From the NCBI RefSeq assembly GCF_008014345.1, contig NZ_VPFL01000005.1, positions 1-64,000 of the forward strand: a stretch of 64,000 nt of DNA. The letters run 5' to 3'. The translations under genes and the position numbers were made by a program. Below the pieces are notes generated by a model that had not been told where the DNA came from, searched no databases, and saw only the letters and a program-made list of their open reading frames with translations. Positions 26,587-34,459 of this stretch are shown piece by piece. The DNA comes from Pelomicrobium methylotrophicum. GTDB taxonomy: Bacteria > Pseudomonadota > Gammaproteobacteria > Burkholderiales > UBA6910. Each line of letters starts with the position of its first letter. Within the stretch, counting starts at the first letter, position 1.

Positions 26587-27498
26587 CTACAGCTCGATTT
26601 CCATGCCGTCCCAGGCCACCTCGATGCCGTGGGCCGCGAGCTCGGCCCGTTCGGGGCTCGCCTCGTTCAGGATCGGATTGGTGTTGTTGATGTGGATGAG
26701 GATCTTGCGCCCCCGCGCGTGACGGTCCAGCACCTCGATCATTCCGCCAGGCCCCGCCTGGGGCAGATGTCCGATGTCCCGTGCCCTTTTGTGGGAGATG
26801 CCCAGACGCACCATTTCATCGTCGGTCCAGAAAGTCCCATCGACCAGGAGGCAGTCGGCGCCGGCGAGGAAGGGCTCGAGATGGGGCTCGAGCTCTCCGA
26901 GTCCGGGGGCGTAGAACAGGTTTTTGCCGCTCAGGCGGTCCTCCACGCGAACGCCGATATTGTCGCCGGCGCAAGGATCGTCGCGGTGGGGCGAGTAGGG
27001 CGGTGCCTTGCTCTTCAACGGCACCGCGGTGAAGCGCAGGCGGCTTGCCCCTGTCACTTCGAAAGCGGAGCCGTCGATGGGTACCCGGTGCCAGCGTACT
27101 CCGCAGTAGTGCGCCAGCAGGTGGAAGATCGGGTTTCCGGTGGTCAAGTCCTCCTGGACCCGCTCGGTGCAATAAACCTCCAGGGGACTGCCCTCCCGCA
27201 GCATGAGCAGCCCCGTCGTGTGGTCCACTTGGCTGTCGATGAGGACGATCGCCGTGATTGCCGTGTCGCGCACTCCCTCCTTTGGCCACAGGCCGGGAAA
27301 GGCCGCGATCTGGGCCAGGATGTCCGGCGACGCATTGAACAGCACCCAACGTCCGTGATCGCCTTCCACTGCGATGGAGGACTGGGTGCGCCGCTGCGCC
27401 TTGAGCCGCCCCTCCCGCACGCCCCGGCAGTTGGGGCAATTGCAGTTCCATTGGGGGAACCCGCCGCCGGCGGCGGAACCGAGCACTCGGATCTTCAT
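26587..27498 (-). CDS. pqqB: PqqB, metallo-beta-lactamase-fold PQQ biosynthesis protein
   Basis: The protein has 303 residues. [20 protein letters not shown] is the classic PqqB start, with Cys residues of a structural zinc site in [23 protein letters not shown] and [12 protein letters not shown] follow the MBL-fold pattern. It is proposed to hydroxylate the cross-linked Glu-Tyr intermediate. First pqq gene here; no PqqA-like peptide with Glu-x3-Tyr is found in the 278 bases upstream. Confidence 0.97.
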   Translation of the reverse strand: MKIRVLGSAAGGGFPQWNCNCPNCRGVREGRLKAQRRTQSSIAVEGDHGRWVLFNASPDILAQIAAFPGLWPKEGVRDTAITAIVLIDSQVDHTTGLLMLREGSPLEVYCTERVQEDLTTGNPIFHLLAHYCGVRWHRVPIDGSAFEVTGASRLRFTAVPLKSKAPPYSPHRDDPCAGDNIGVRVEDRLSGKNLFYAPGLGELEPHLEPFLAGADCLLVDGTFWTDDEMVRLGISHKRARDIGHLPQAGPGGMIEVLDRHARGRKILIHINNTNPILNEASPERAELAAHGIEVAWDGMEIEL

Positions 27499-27643
27499 GG
27501 GGCGCTTTGCCGCTTTGCGTCAAACCTCCAGGATTGCCGTTTCCGGAATGCAGGCTGGGGCCCCCAGCAGGGGGCAGGGACAAGGCCTTATTTTCGTTGT
27601 GGCGTCGGCCGCCGGGGAGCCGCGAAATCGTGACGGGGCGCTC

Positions 27644-27658
27644 ATGATTTTCATGATC
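27644..27658 (-). promoter_or_regulatory. TCATGA direct repeat upstream of pqqB
   Basis: The same TCATGATTTTCATGA 15-mer as at 22469-22483 stands about 146 bp before the pqqB start. It is AT-rich in otherwise GC-rich DNA. It may link PQQ synthesis to the TonB receptor. On the minus strand both copies also open short frames starting MKIM, which could be leader peptides. Confidence 0.45.
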
Positions 27659-27702
27659 TTCGGCTTGCCGGCGCCCCGAAGCCCGACATGGGATGGGCTG
27701 CC

Positions 27703-27736
27703 AAAAAAGCCGCCTGAGCGTTGCGCCCAGGCGGCT
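27703..27736 (-). terminator. intrinsic terminator of the porin gene
   Basis: On the minus strand AGCCGCCTG pairs with CAGGCGGCT (27708-27736, 11-base loop) and a T6 run follows at 27703-27708. It lies 40 bases after the porin stop. Confidence 0.85.
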
Positions 27737-27776
27737 CGATTCCTTGATCGGAATTGGGAGATGCCCTTGTCGGCTC

Positions 27777-29066
27777 TTAGAAGAACAGGATTGCGCCCAG
27801 CGCGACGGCGTCGTCCTTGTTCTTCACGCCGTTATGGGCCTCGGCTTCGGTGTTGATGTACTCGGCCACCAGATTCAGGCTCTTCGTGAGCCCGTAGTAC
27901 ATGCCCACCACCCAGGACTTGTTCTTCTTGACCAGGGTGCCGCTGGTGGCCACGCTTTCGTTGCCGGCGAGATCCAGGCGGCTCTCGCCATAGCTCACCC
28001 CCAGCTTGGGCTTGCCGAAGGTGTAGGTGGCCTGGAGGTAATAGCCGTCGGAGTCCCGCTCGTCCACGGTGCCACCGGTGCAGGGGGGGGTGCCGCCGGG
28101 TCCAGTACAAGTGCCTCCCACATACGCCGCTCCATCGAAGCCGATGGCGGTGGTGCCCAGGCCCTTGGCGTTGTAGTAATAGCCCACGGCTTCGAAGCCG
28201 CCGAGGGCCACCTTGGCGCCCACATCCATGCCCCGGCCGTCCACCTTGGCGCCGGGAGGCGCAAAGTCGCTAGCGCTGGCCTTGACCTTCTGGGTCATGC
28301 CGCCCAGCCACAGGCGGCCCGAGGTGCCGCCCACGTTGCCCCAGTCATAGGTGAGCTTGGCCTGGAAACCCAGCTCATCATGCTTGGTCAGCGTGGCCGT
28401 GCTCGGATGCCCGGAGAACGCGACATAGTCGAACCCCTGGAAGATGCCGCCGGCGAACTGGAAGCCGTTGAAGTTGGGGGACCAGTAGGTGATCTGGGGA
28501 ATCCAGTCGGCGTAGATGTAGCCTGCGCCGATGCGGCCCAAGGTCGTGTTGCCGCCCAGGAACGCGGCGCCGGAGCCCACGCCCAAAAGCGTCATGTCGG
28601 AGAGGATGGCGTCGCTCGCGAAGATGCCCAGATCGCGGCCCACTTTGATCGTGCCCCAGCTTTTGTCGCCGAAGGTCAAGAAGTTCTGCCGCATGTCGAT
28701 CTGGGTGGAGCCGATCCCCGTCTTGCCAGCACCCGGGTTCGTGTCGTTCAGTCCGGGGTAGAAGCCCAGGGTGACGCTGATGTCGAAATCCATCTGGCGC
28801 GTCTTGGCGGAGAAGACCAAGGCGCTGGGCAGGAGCCCCGATTCGATGTTTTGCTCGTCCTGGCTGGTGCCGTTACAGGCGAGCCCGCCGGCCACTGTCG
28901 TTGGATTGTTGTCGCAGTCGACAAAGGTCGCAAAGCCGTTCACGTTTCCGCTGAAGGACAGATCCCAGTCTCCCGCCTTCCAGCTGAGTTCCGCGTGCGC
29001 GGCCGACGTGCCGACGAGCGCCAACGCCCCCGCCACTGCTGTGCACATTTTCTTGCGCCGTATCAT
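27777..29066 (-). CDS. outer-membrane porin
   Basis: This 429-residue protein has a signal peptide (CTAVAGALALVGTSAAHA) and many amphipathic beta strands, ending with the outer-membrane signature Phe (AVALGAILFF). Domain type resembles betaproteobacterial general porins. Position between pqq and xox genes and a sigma-54-type promoter upstream suggest expression with methanol oxidation, perhaps for uptake of small substrates or metal complexes. A terminator follows. A minus-strand 5' leader of about 190 bases would result from that promoter. Confidence 0.88.
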   Translation of the reverse strand: MIRRKKMCTAVAGALALVGTSAAHAELSWKAGDWDLSFSGNVNGFATFVDCDNNPTTVAGGLACNGTSQDEQNIESGLLPSALVFSAKTRQMDFDISVTLGFYPGLNDTNPGAGKTGIGSTQIDMRQNFLTFGDKSWGTIKVGRDLGIFASDAILSDMTLLGVGSGAAFLGGNTTLGRIGAGYIYADWIPQITYWSPNFNGFQFAGGIFQGFDYVAFSGHPSTATLTKHDELGFQAKLTYDWGNVGGTSGRLWLGGMTQKVKASASDFAPPGAKVDGRGMDVGAKVALGGFEAVGYYYNAKGLGTTAIGFDGAAYVGGTCTGPGGTPPCTGGTVDERDSDGYYLQATYTFGKPKLGVSYGESRLDLAGNESVATSGTLVKKNKSWVVGMYYGLTKSLNLVAEYINTEAEAHNGVKNKDDAVALGAILFF

Positions 29067-29265
29067 CGCCTACCTCCCTTCCATAAGTGTTACGGCAAAA
29101 ACCACCCCCTTCGGAAAGCGTTCGCGATCGACGCTGCCCCGAAGCCCATTCCTTTGACGTGCTCACCTCCTTCCCCTGGCACCAGGGTCGGGAGGAAGGT
29201 TTTCGCGGTCCTGTTCGGTCTGCGATAAAAAGATCCCGTGCGACCGGTTCTGACCGCTGGCTTAT

Positions 29266-29281
29266 GGCAATTAATATGCCA
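29266..29281 (-). promoter_or_regulatory. sigma-54 type -24/-12 promoter of the porin gene
   Basis: On the minus strand TGGCATATTAATTGCC has GG and GC exactly 12 bases apart (consensus TGGCACG-N4-TTGC). It reads toward the porin. The site is nearly palindromic, so the plus strand also shows GG-N10-GC but with a weaker -12 (ATGC). Confidence 0.6.
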
Positions 29282-29434
29282 GTGGAATCGACGCTGGCTC
29301 CGCCCGGCCGGCGGGCGTGCAGACCGCTCCTGGGGCTGGGGGGAAGGAAGGGAAAATCGAGTGTCGCGAAGGAGTTAGGGTGGCGGCGGAAGAAGGCAGG
29401 TGCCCAGGCCGGCCTTTCGGAGGGGAAACGAAAC

Positions 29435-29475
29435 TGTCACAGGGGAAGCAACGCAATTGCGACATTGTGTGACAC
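29435..29475. promoter_or_regulatory. candidate enhancer site for the porin promoter
   Basis: TGTCACA (29435-29441) and TGTGACAC (29468-29475) form inverted arms 150-195 bp upstream of the porin -24/-12 element, a normal distance for a sigma-54 activator. TGTGACA also occurs upstream of xoxF and between fhcB and mptG. Apart from these sites and the terminator at 29511, the 685-bp gap 29067-29751 has no gene I can support. Confidence 0.4.
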
Positions 29476-29510
29476 GGGCTTGTTCAATTCCTTGAGCACC
29501 CTGCTTTCCT

Positions 29511-29546
29511 GAAAGAAAAGGGAGACCGGCCTGAAACCGATCTCCC
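29511..29546 (-). terminator. intrinsic terminator facing the porin control region
   Basis: On the minus strand GGGAGATCGG pairs with CCGGTCTCCC (29520-29546), followed by TTTTCTTTC. It would end transcripts from the metallo-hydrolase gene at 29752 before they enter the porin enhancer/promoter region. Confidence 0.75.
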
Positions 29547-29751
29547 GAGCCAAGTGGAGGAGAAAACGGAGGAAACGACACCACTGGGGGGAGATTTGCT
29601 GCCGCAACGCTTACCCCCTTCGCGCCTGTCGCATCCTCTTATTTGCAAGAGCCATGCCAGCCAAGACGGAAAGGCGAGCGCTCGGTAAACGGCAGGAACG
29701 AAGATTTGCCCGAGCCGCTGCGTGGACGCCAGGGCCCGGGCGTAGAGGGGC

Positions 29752-30828
29752 TTACCTCTCCAGGGCTTGCCTTTCCAGTTCCAGATACAGGTGATGCACG
29801 TTGCCGGGATGGAGGAGAGGATAGAGGGCCCAGCCGCGGAAAGCGTGGACCGACGCGTTGTCGATCGCCTCGCTGAGGCTGTCTCCCCGGTCATAGCGCG
29901 CTTGCACGGCGGCGCGCAAGTCTTCGAGGTAGGTCTGCACTTCAGTGATGCGTTGCGGCGAGGATATCGGGCCGCGGCCAGGCACCAAGACGCGGATAGG
30001 CAGACGCCGCAGCGCCTCGAGGGCGGCGAGCCAGTTGTCCAGGTGCGCATCACGCACCTGCGGCACGCGGTCCAGGCACACCAGGTCGCCCGTGAAGAGC
30101 GCGCCGCTGGCCCGGTCGAACACCGCCACGTCGCCGGCGCGAGTCCAGCCGAAGTGAAGCACCTCCAGCGTCCGGCCGGCGATCTTCAGTGTGGTGGTTC
30201 CGTCCACCAGGGCGGTCGGCGCCGCGATCGTCGTGCCGGCCATGAGCGCCTCCCCCAACACGGTGTTCAAGTTCTCGAGGCAGGTCCGGCAGTTCGCCGC
30301 CATGAAGCGGGCGGCGTCCCGATGGGCGAGGATGGGCACGCCCAGGGCGGCGAAGGCGCTGTTTCCAAGCACCCGCTCCGCGCCGGGGTGGGTGTTGATG
30401 ACCAGCACCACCGGCTTGTCCGTCACCCGCCGGATGGCGGCGAGCATCGCTTCGCCGTGGGCATGGCTCGCGCCGGTGTCGATGACGATGACGCCGGTGT
30501 CGCCGACGATGAATCCCTGATTGGCGACGAAGCCGCGATTTTCCGGCGCGGGCTCGGCCAAAGCGCCGACGAAGGCGTACACCTCGGGCGCCACCGGCTC
30601 GGGGTTTAAGGTTTGCGCAGCCGCCGGACGCGGCGCAGCCAAGGCGAGCAGCACGGCGACGATCGTGAGGATCGCGAGGCGTCGGGCGAAGGCGCGGGGG
30701 GTGGAGGGGGCGTGGGGCTTCAAGCGCAAGCGCTGCCGGATCGATACGGATGCCGTGAACGACGGACGCCGTCGTTGGCATACCCGGATGAATGACTTAA
30801 TATTGCATGCGCGTCGTCGCTCGCGCAA
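29752..30828 (-). CDS. quinoprotein-associated MBL-fold protein 1, metal site degenerate
   Basis: The protein is up to 358 residues, with a signal peptide (LAILTIVAVLLALAAPRPAA) and a metallo-beta-lactamase fold like SoxH-related proteins of quinoprotein relay clusters. The zinc motif is lost: HxHxDH is replaced by THPGAERVLG, the later GHT site by GWT, and PGHG by PGRG, whereas Asp in FTGDLVCLD remains. The paralogue at 32686 keeps all ligands. The protein is probably periplasmic and perhaps a non-catalytic partner. The true start is unclear: ATG 30828 adds a long Arg-rich leader, and in-frame TTG codons near 30720 would place the signal peptide near the start. Confidence 0.82.
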   Translation of the reverse strand: MRERRRACNIKSFIRVCQRRRPSFTASVSIRQRLRLKPHAPSTPRAFARRLAILTIVAVLLALAAPRPAAAQTLNPEPVAPEVYAFVGALAEPAPENRGFVANQGFIVGDTGVIVIDTGASHAHGEAMLAAIRRVTDKPVVLVINTHPGAERVLGNSAFAALGVPILAHRDAARFMAANCRTCLENLNTVLGEALMAGTTIAAPTALVDGTTTLKIAGRTLEVLHFGWTRAGDVAVFDRASGALFTGDLVCLDRVPQVRDAHLDNWLAALEALRRLPIRVLVPGRGPISSPQRITEVQTYLEDLRAAVQARYDRGDSLSEAIDNASVHAFRGWALYPLLHPGNVHHLYLELERQALER

Positions 30829-30886
30829 TGGGCGGCGGAGCGCGTCGCAACGATCGCTGCGTCCTCATAAAAATTGGAGATCCCGC

Positions 30887-31219
30887 ATGAATTGGCGGCT
30901 GGTGGTGGTCCTCGGTGTATTCGTGCCCGCTGTCGCGTCGGCCTACGATTACCCGACCCAGGACCGGGTGGAATTCGTCCTGGAGTGCATGCACGATCAT
31001 CGCGGCAAGCACGAATACCTCTACAAGTGCTCGTGCGCCATCGACTTCATCGCCCGGGAAATGCCCTACGACGAGTACGTGGAGTCCTCCTCGGCGGCCC
31101 GCTACCAGCAGATGGGCGGCGAGCGCATGGGAATCTTCCGGGACCCGGATTTCGTCAAGGACATGATCAAGAAGTACCGGGATGTCCAGGGCCGGGCCTT
31201 CAAAGCGTGCAACTTCTAG
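30887..31219 (+). CDS. small periplasmic protein of the quinoprotein accessory cluster
   Basis: This 110-residue protein has a signal peptide (MNWRLVVVLGVFVPAVASA) and a compact body with Cys residues in LECMHDH, YLYKCSCAIDFIARE and a C-terminal KACNF. Cysteine spacing suggests disulfides or a small redox/metal site. ATG 30887 follows TTGGAGA. The gene diverges from MBL protein 1 and is followed by a DUF3280-type protein. I recognise it as recurrent beside PQQ-dependent dehydrogenases but cannot assign a function. Confidence 0.75.
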   Translation: MNWRLVVVLGVFVPAVASAYDYPTQDRVEFVLECMHDHRGKHEYLYKCSCAIDFIAREMPYDEYVESSSAARYQQMGGERMGIFRDPDFVKDMIKKYRDVQGRAFKACNF

Positions 31220-31238
31220 AAAAGGGGCGCTCAGTCCC

Positions 31239-31787
31239 ATGACGATGTCATGGATACGGCGCGTTCGTAAGGCGGCCCTTGCTGCGCTGGCAGTGACGCC
31301 GCTCTTCCTGGGCTCCAGCGCCACCGCCGCCCCAGGGCCGGCGACGAAATCGATCGCGGTTCTGGATTTCGAGCTCATCGACGACACCGCAGACAAGGCG
31401 TCCGTGCCCGCCCAGATGGAGCGGCTCAAGATGATCTCCCAGCAATTGCGCGAGGAGCTCGAGCGGGAAGGATTGTGCCGGGTGGTGGACAACGCCCCGG
31501 CGGTGGAGTTGATCCGCCGCCTCCGCGCCTCCCAGGAGCTGCACCAGTGCAATGGCTGCGAGCTCGACATCGCCAAGGCGCTGGGCGCCGAGCTGGTGGC
31601 GGTCACCTGGGTGCAGAAGGTGAGCAACCTGATCCTCAACATCAACCTGGAGATCAAGGACGTCGCCACGGGGGCCACGCGCCTCACCAAGTCCGTGGAC
31701 ATCCGCGGCAACACCGATACTTCCTGGCGCCGCGGCATCTCCTACCTGGTGCGGGACATGCGCGAGAAGGGGCAAGGTTGCCGCTGA
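31239..31787 (+). CDS. DUF3280-type secreted protein
   Basis: The protein has 182 residues. A signal peptide (AALAALAVTPLFLGSSATAA) precedes a domain with KSIAVLDFELIDDT at its start, LCRVVDNAPAVELIRRLRAS, a Cys pair in HQCNGCELDIAKALGAELVA and VQKVSNLILNINLEIKD. This beta-alpha fold resembles periplasmic or envelope proteins that begin with an AVLDFE strand. It recurs beside quinoprotein dehydrogenase genes. Function unknown. Its 3' end faces the SoxYZ-like gene 21 bases away. Confidence 0.78.
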   Translation: MTMSWIRRVRKAALAALAVTPLFLGSSATAAPGPATKSIAVLDFELIDDTADKASVPAQMERLKMISQQLREELEREGLCRVVDNAPAVELIRRLRASQELHQCNGCELDIAKALGAELVAVTWVQKVSNLILNINLEIKDVATGATRLTKSVDIRGNTDTSWRRGISYLVRDMREKGQGCR

Positions 31788-31808
31788 GTGGCGTCGCGGG
31801 CCGACGGA

Positions 31809-32645
31809 CTAGGAACCGACCGCCATCCCTGGTCGGATCAAGACGCTGGTTTCGAACCTGAGGTCCTTGGAGTCCACCACCTCCGCCTTGAGCTCTCCCG
31901 ATTCCCGGGGCACGAAGTAGAAGCGGAAGTTGGGGTTTTCGCTGATGGAAAAGTCCACTTCCGCGGTGAGCACCGGCTTGCCCGCGTAGGTCACGGTGAC
32001 CTGCCGCACGTAGTGAGCCGGGGTATAAAGCCGCGTGAGCTGGTCCATGGCGAGCCCCGAATGGTTGGGATGACTGATCATGAGCTGCACCAGGTTCGGC
32101 TGGTGCAGGGCCACGGGCGCGTCCATCCGGAATTTCATCTTGCCAAGGCGCGCGAGGGCCGCGGCCGGGTCCTTGCTGGCCGGCGCCGAGCAGCCGCCCG
32201 AGGCCTTGATGTAGCGCGTCGTCGCGTAGAGCCTGCCATCGCTCAGCTCGGCCACCGCCCGGATATGGGTATATTCCTCGATACGCACCCGCGTCTCCAG
32301 GTCGGCCCGGCCGGCTTCGGGCGAGAAGTGGAACACGGCCGCAAGCGGCGAAGGGTTCTTGTCGATGATGAGGTAGACGCGCTGGATGTACCGCTCCGGC
32401 CGCTGGGGCAACCGGGTCTTGAGGGCGATCGGCACGGTGGCCGCGTCTTCGGCCCGGGCGGGGGCTTCGAGTTGGATCACCGCCGCCGCGTCGGTGGAGA
32501 CGGGGCGGTCGCCGAAGAGGGCGCTTTTCACTTTGCGCCAGATTTCGGTGTCCGGGTCCGGGGCGGTGTCGGCGGCCTGGGCGAGTCCCGTCAACGTGAG
32601 CGCGAGGACGAGGGTCAGCCCGGGCGCGAAACGCAATGGGCGCAT
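31809..32645 (-). CDS. quinoprotein dehydrogenase-associated SoxYZ-like carrier protein
   Basis: The protein has 278 residues. A signal peptide (LTLVLALTLTGLAQA) is followed by a SoxY-like half (to about 170) ending in the cysteine-bearing swinging-arm segment YIKASGGCSAPASKD, then a SoxZ-like half (MKFRMDAPVALHQPNLVQLM, ISHPNHSG). In sulfur oxidation SoxY's terminal Cys carries the substrate; fused relatives accompany PQQ dehydrogenases. ATG 32645 follows AAGGAGG; the longer frame to 32684 is rejected. It is probably partnered by the MBL-fold hydrolase encoded just upstream. Confidence 0.88.
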   Translation of the reverse strand: MRPLRFAPGLTLVLALTLTGLAQAADTAPDPDTEIWRKVKSALFGDRPVSTDAAAVIQLEAPARAEDAATVPIALKTRLPQRPERYIQRVYLIIDKNPSPLAAVFHFSPEAGRADLETRVRIEEYTHIRAVAELSDGRLYATTRYIKASGGCSAPASKDPAAALARLGKMKFRMDAPVALHQPNLVQLMISHPNHSGLAMDQLTRLYTPAHYVRQVTVTYAGKPVLTAEVDFSISENPNFRFYFVPRESGELKAEVVDSKDLRFETSVLIRPGMAVGS

Positions 32646-32685
32646 GGTTGTACCTCCTTGGAAAGTTCGCCTTCCGGCGGTCACG

Positions 32686-33603
32686 TTAATCTTCCCACTC
32701 CAGTTCTGTATAGGCGGCGGTCACGTTGCGCGCGTGATACAAGTCGAAAAGCCGCCATCGCGCCTTCTCTGACCGTCCCGCCGAGGCGATCGCCTGCTGG
32801 AGGGTTTCCCGGTTCTTGAGCGCACGCCGGGTCTCCCGAATCAAGGTGGTGAGGTAGCGCTCCTGATCCTGCAGCGCCGCCGGCCAGGGCACGGTGGCGG
32901 GTCCGTGGCCGGGCACGACGACTTTTGCCGGCAGGGTGCGCAGCGTTCGCATGACCTCGAGCCAGCCGCGGGCGCTGCCGTCGATCGCCGGGACCCGTTC
33001 CACGAAGAGGAGGTCGCCGAGCCACAAGGTGCCCGTCTTCCCGTCGAACACCGTCAGATCATTGTCGGTATGGGCGGTAGGCCAGGCGCGAAGGTGCAAC
33101 ACCCGCTCGCCCAGGTCCAGCGTCAGCGTGTCTTGGACGGTGATGCCGGGCGGGATGAGCTCGGTGGCGCTTGCGGCAGCGCCCAGCGTCCGGGCGAGGG
33201 CGGCGAGGTAGGGACGGCCGCGGGCGGCGAGGGCGGCAGGAAGTCTGGCGTGGCCGACGAACTGGGGGTTGTCCTGAGCGAAAGCGGCGTTGCCCAAAAG
33301 GTGGTCGGGATGGACGTGGGTATTGATGACGTAGCAGATGGGCAACGACGTCTTGGCTTTCACCGCTTCGCGCAACGCCGCCCCCACGGCGGGGCTGCCG
33401 CCGGTGTCCACCACCGCGACGCAACGACTTCCCACAAGGAAGCCGAGGTTCGCGATGGCGCCCAGGTTGGCGCGGGAAGCGTCCTCGTGCACGCCTGCGT
33501 GGACGTAAACGCCCGGCGCCACTTCCTGCACGGGCAGCGGCGCAGCGGCCGCGCCCGCGGCTGCCAGCGCGGCGAGCAGGGCAAGGGCAACTCGCTTTCC
33601 CAT
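32686..33603 (-). CDS. quinoprotein relay MBL-fold zinc hydrolase 2 (SoxH-related)
   Basis: This 305-residue protein has a signal peptide (VALALLAALAAAGAAAA) and an intact zinc-hydrolase motif: THVHPDH, His in PTAHTDND, Asp in LWLGDLLF and PGHGP. It should be a periplasmic di-zinc hydrolase. It lies directly upstream of the SoxYZ-like carrier, suggesting it acts on a thio-bound substrate on that carrier, by analogy with SoxH. The real substrate is unknown. Confidence 0.88.
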   Translation of the reverse strand: MGKRVALALLAALAAAGAAAAPLPVQEVAPGVYVHAGVHEDASRANLGAIANLGFLVGSRCVAVVDTGGSPAVGAALREAVKAKTSLPICYVINTHVHPDHLLGNAAFAQDNPQFVGHARLPAALAARGRPYLAALARTLGAAASATELIPPGITVQDTLTLDLGERVLHLRAWPTAHTDNDLTVFDGKTGTLWLGDLLFVERVPAIDGSARGWLEVMRTLRTLPAKVVVPGHGPATVPWPAALQDQERYLTTLIRETRRALKNRETLQQAIASAGRSEKARWRLFDLYHARNVTAAYTELEWED

Positions 33604-33631
33604 TGTGGTTCCTGACCGGGTGGTCCGCCGT

Positions 33632-33709
33632 TCAGCGCGCCGCCCTGTCGCGGTTGCGTTCCTTGTCCCAGCCCTTCATGGCGGTCTTCCGGTAGCGATC
33701 GGTGGCCAT
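33632..33709 (-). CDS. possible 25-residue microprotein
   Basis: ATG 33709 follows AGAAGGACC and opens a frame MATDRYRKTAMKGWDKERNR ending in RAAR. It is very basic, lies 28 bases before the MBL hydrolase 2 gene on the same strand, and has no recognised family. It lacks the Glu-x3-Tyr of PqqA. The good ribosome-binding site is the main support. Nothing else is seen in 33604-33798. Confidence 0.3.
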   Translation of the reverse strand: MATDRYRKTAMKGWDKERNRDRAAR

Positions 33710-33798
33710 GGTCCTTCTAGAGCGAGCAACTTCCATGCCCTACCTCGCTTGCCGCCTTGTGCCGCAGGGCAACAGAACCGGCTCTGCCTGCCGGCCCC

Positions 33799-34167
33799 TT
33801 AGTCATACTTGAGGTACCAGACCCGCGGATCGTCCGGAGGCGTTCCCTCCAGCGGCCCGCCCTCCTTGGCAGGCTGCCATTGAACGACTTCCTCAATCTT
33901 TTTGGCGAGCGCGAAGTCCTTGTCGGTGACGCCGTGCGCCGCATGGGTCTTCAGCTTAACGATGACGAACGCGTAGGAGACCGTCAGATCCGGGTGATGC
34001 CAGGCGGCCTCGGCCAGGTGGCCCACCGCGTTGACCACCATCAGGGTGCCCTTCCAGCCATGGGTCCGGTACTTTCTGCGGATCCAGCCGTCCTCGTAGT
34101 ACCAGTGGGGCAATTCCCGAGCAAGGCGTTCCTTGATCTCCGCTTCGCTATAGACCTTGGGTTGCAT
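33799..34167 (-). CDS. pterin-4a-carbinolamine dehydratase-like protein
   Basis: This 122-residue protein has the PCD/DCoH core: HWYYEDGWIRRKYRTHGWKG, AEAAWHHPDLTVSYAFVIVK and THAAHGVTDKDFALAKKIEE, with the HHP and H...D catalytic positions. PCD dehydrates 4a-hydroxytetrahydropterins. In a methylotroph island without a phenylalanine hydroxylase in view, it may serve pterin or molybdopterin metabolism. ATG 34167 is chosen; the longer frame to 34473 runs through the xoxF control region. Confidence 0.9.
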   Translation of the reverse strand: MQPKVYSEAEIKERLARELPHWYYEDGWIRRKYRTHGWKGTLMVVNAVGHLAEAAWHHPDLTVSYAFVIVKLKTHAAHGVTDKDFALAKKIEEVVQWQPAKEGGPLEGTPPDDPRVWYLKYD

Positions 34168-34294
34168 CGTGGGCTCCTGTTTTCCTGCTTTTGGGAAGGG
34201 GGTTCGAGGGCCACGGGGCCTCAGGCCCCCTGGGGCTTGCTTGACCGTCGGGCCAGGCGCCGGCCTGGGGGAATTCCTCGTGCGTGGCCGGCAG

Positions 34295-34345
34295 TGTGAC
34301 ACAAGATGTTCACGCCTGTGATTGCACAGAGTCAATTCTGACACA
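34295..34345 (+). promoter_or_regulatory. candidate enhancer region upstream of xoxF
   Basis: TGTGACACA (34295-34303) is followed by TGTTCAC (34307-34313), roughly a dyad, with a second TGACACA at 34339-34345. They lie 85-135 bp upstream of the -24/-12 element. A run of A residues (34380-34390) between them could bend the DNA. No gene is seen in 34168-34568. Confidence 0.4.
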
Positions 34346-34431
34346 CCTGGAGGCGATGCGAACGGTCCCATAACCAAATGAAAAAAAAGAAATGTGTGGC
34401 CTTCGCAGATCCCGGGAGCCGTGTTTTGGAT

Positions 34432-34447
34432 TGGCATACGATGTGCT
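34432..34447 (+). promoter_or_regulatory. sigma-54 type -24/-12 promoter of xoxF
   Basis: TGGCATACGATGTGCT has GG (34433) and GC (34445) 12 bases apart and the full TGGCA half; -12 is GTGC in place of TTGC. Transcription would begin near 34458, about 110 bases before the xoxF ATG. A sigma-70 reading (TTGGCA, 18 bases, CATAAG) overlaps it and cannot be excluded. Confidence 0.55.
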
Positions 34448-34459
34448 ACGCAGGCATAA

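Noticed and set aside
27520-27660. Minus-strand 40-codon frame starting MKIM before pqqB, considered as pqqA
   Set aside because: It lacks the Glu-x3-Tyr core and the usual PqqA sequence.
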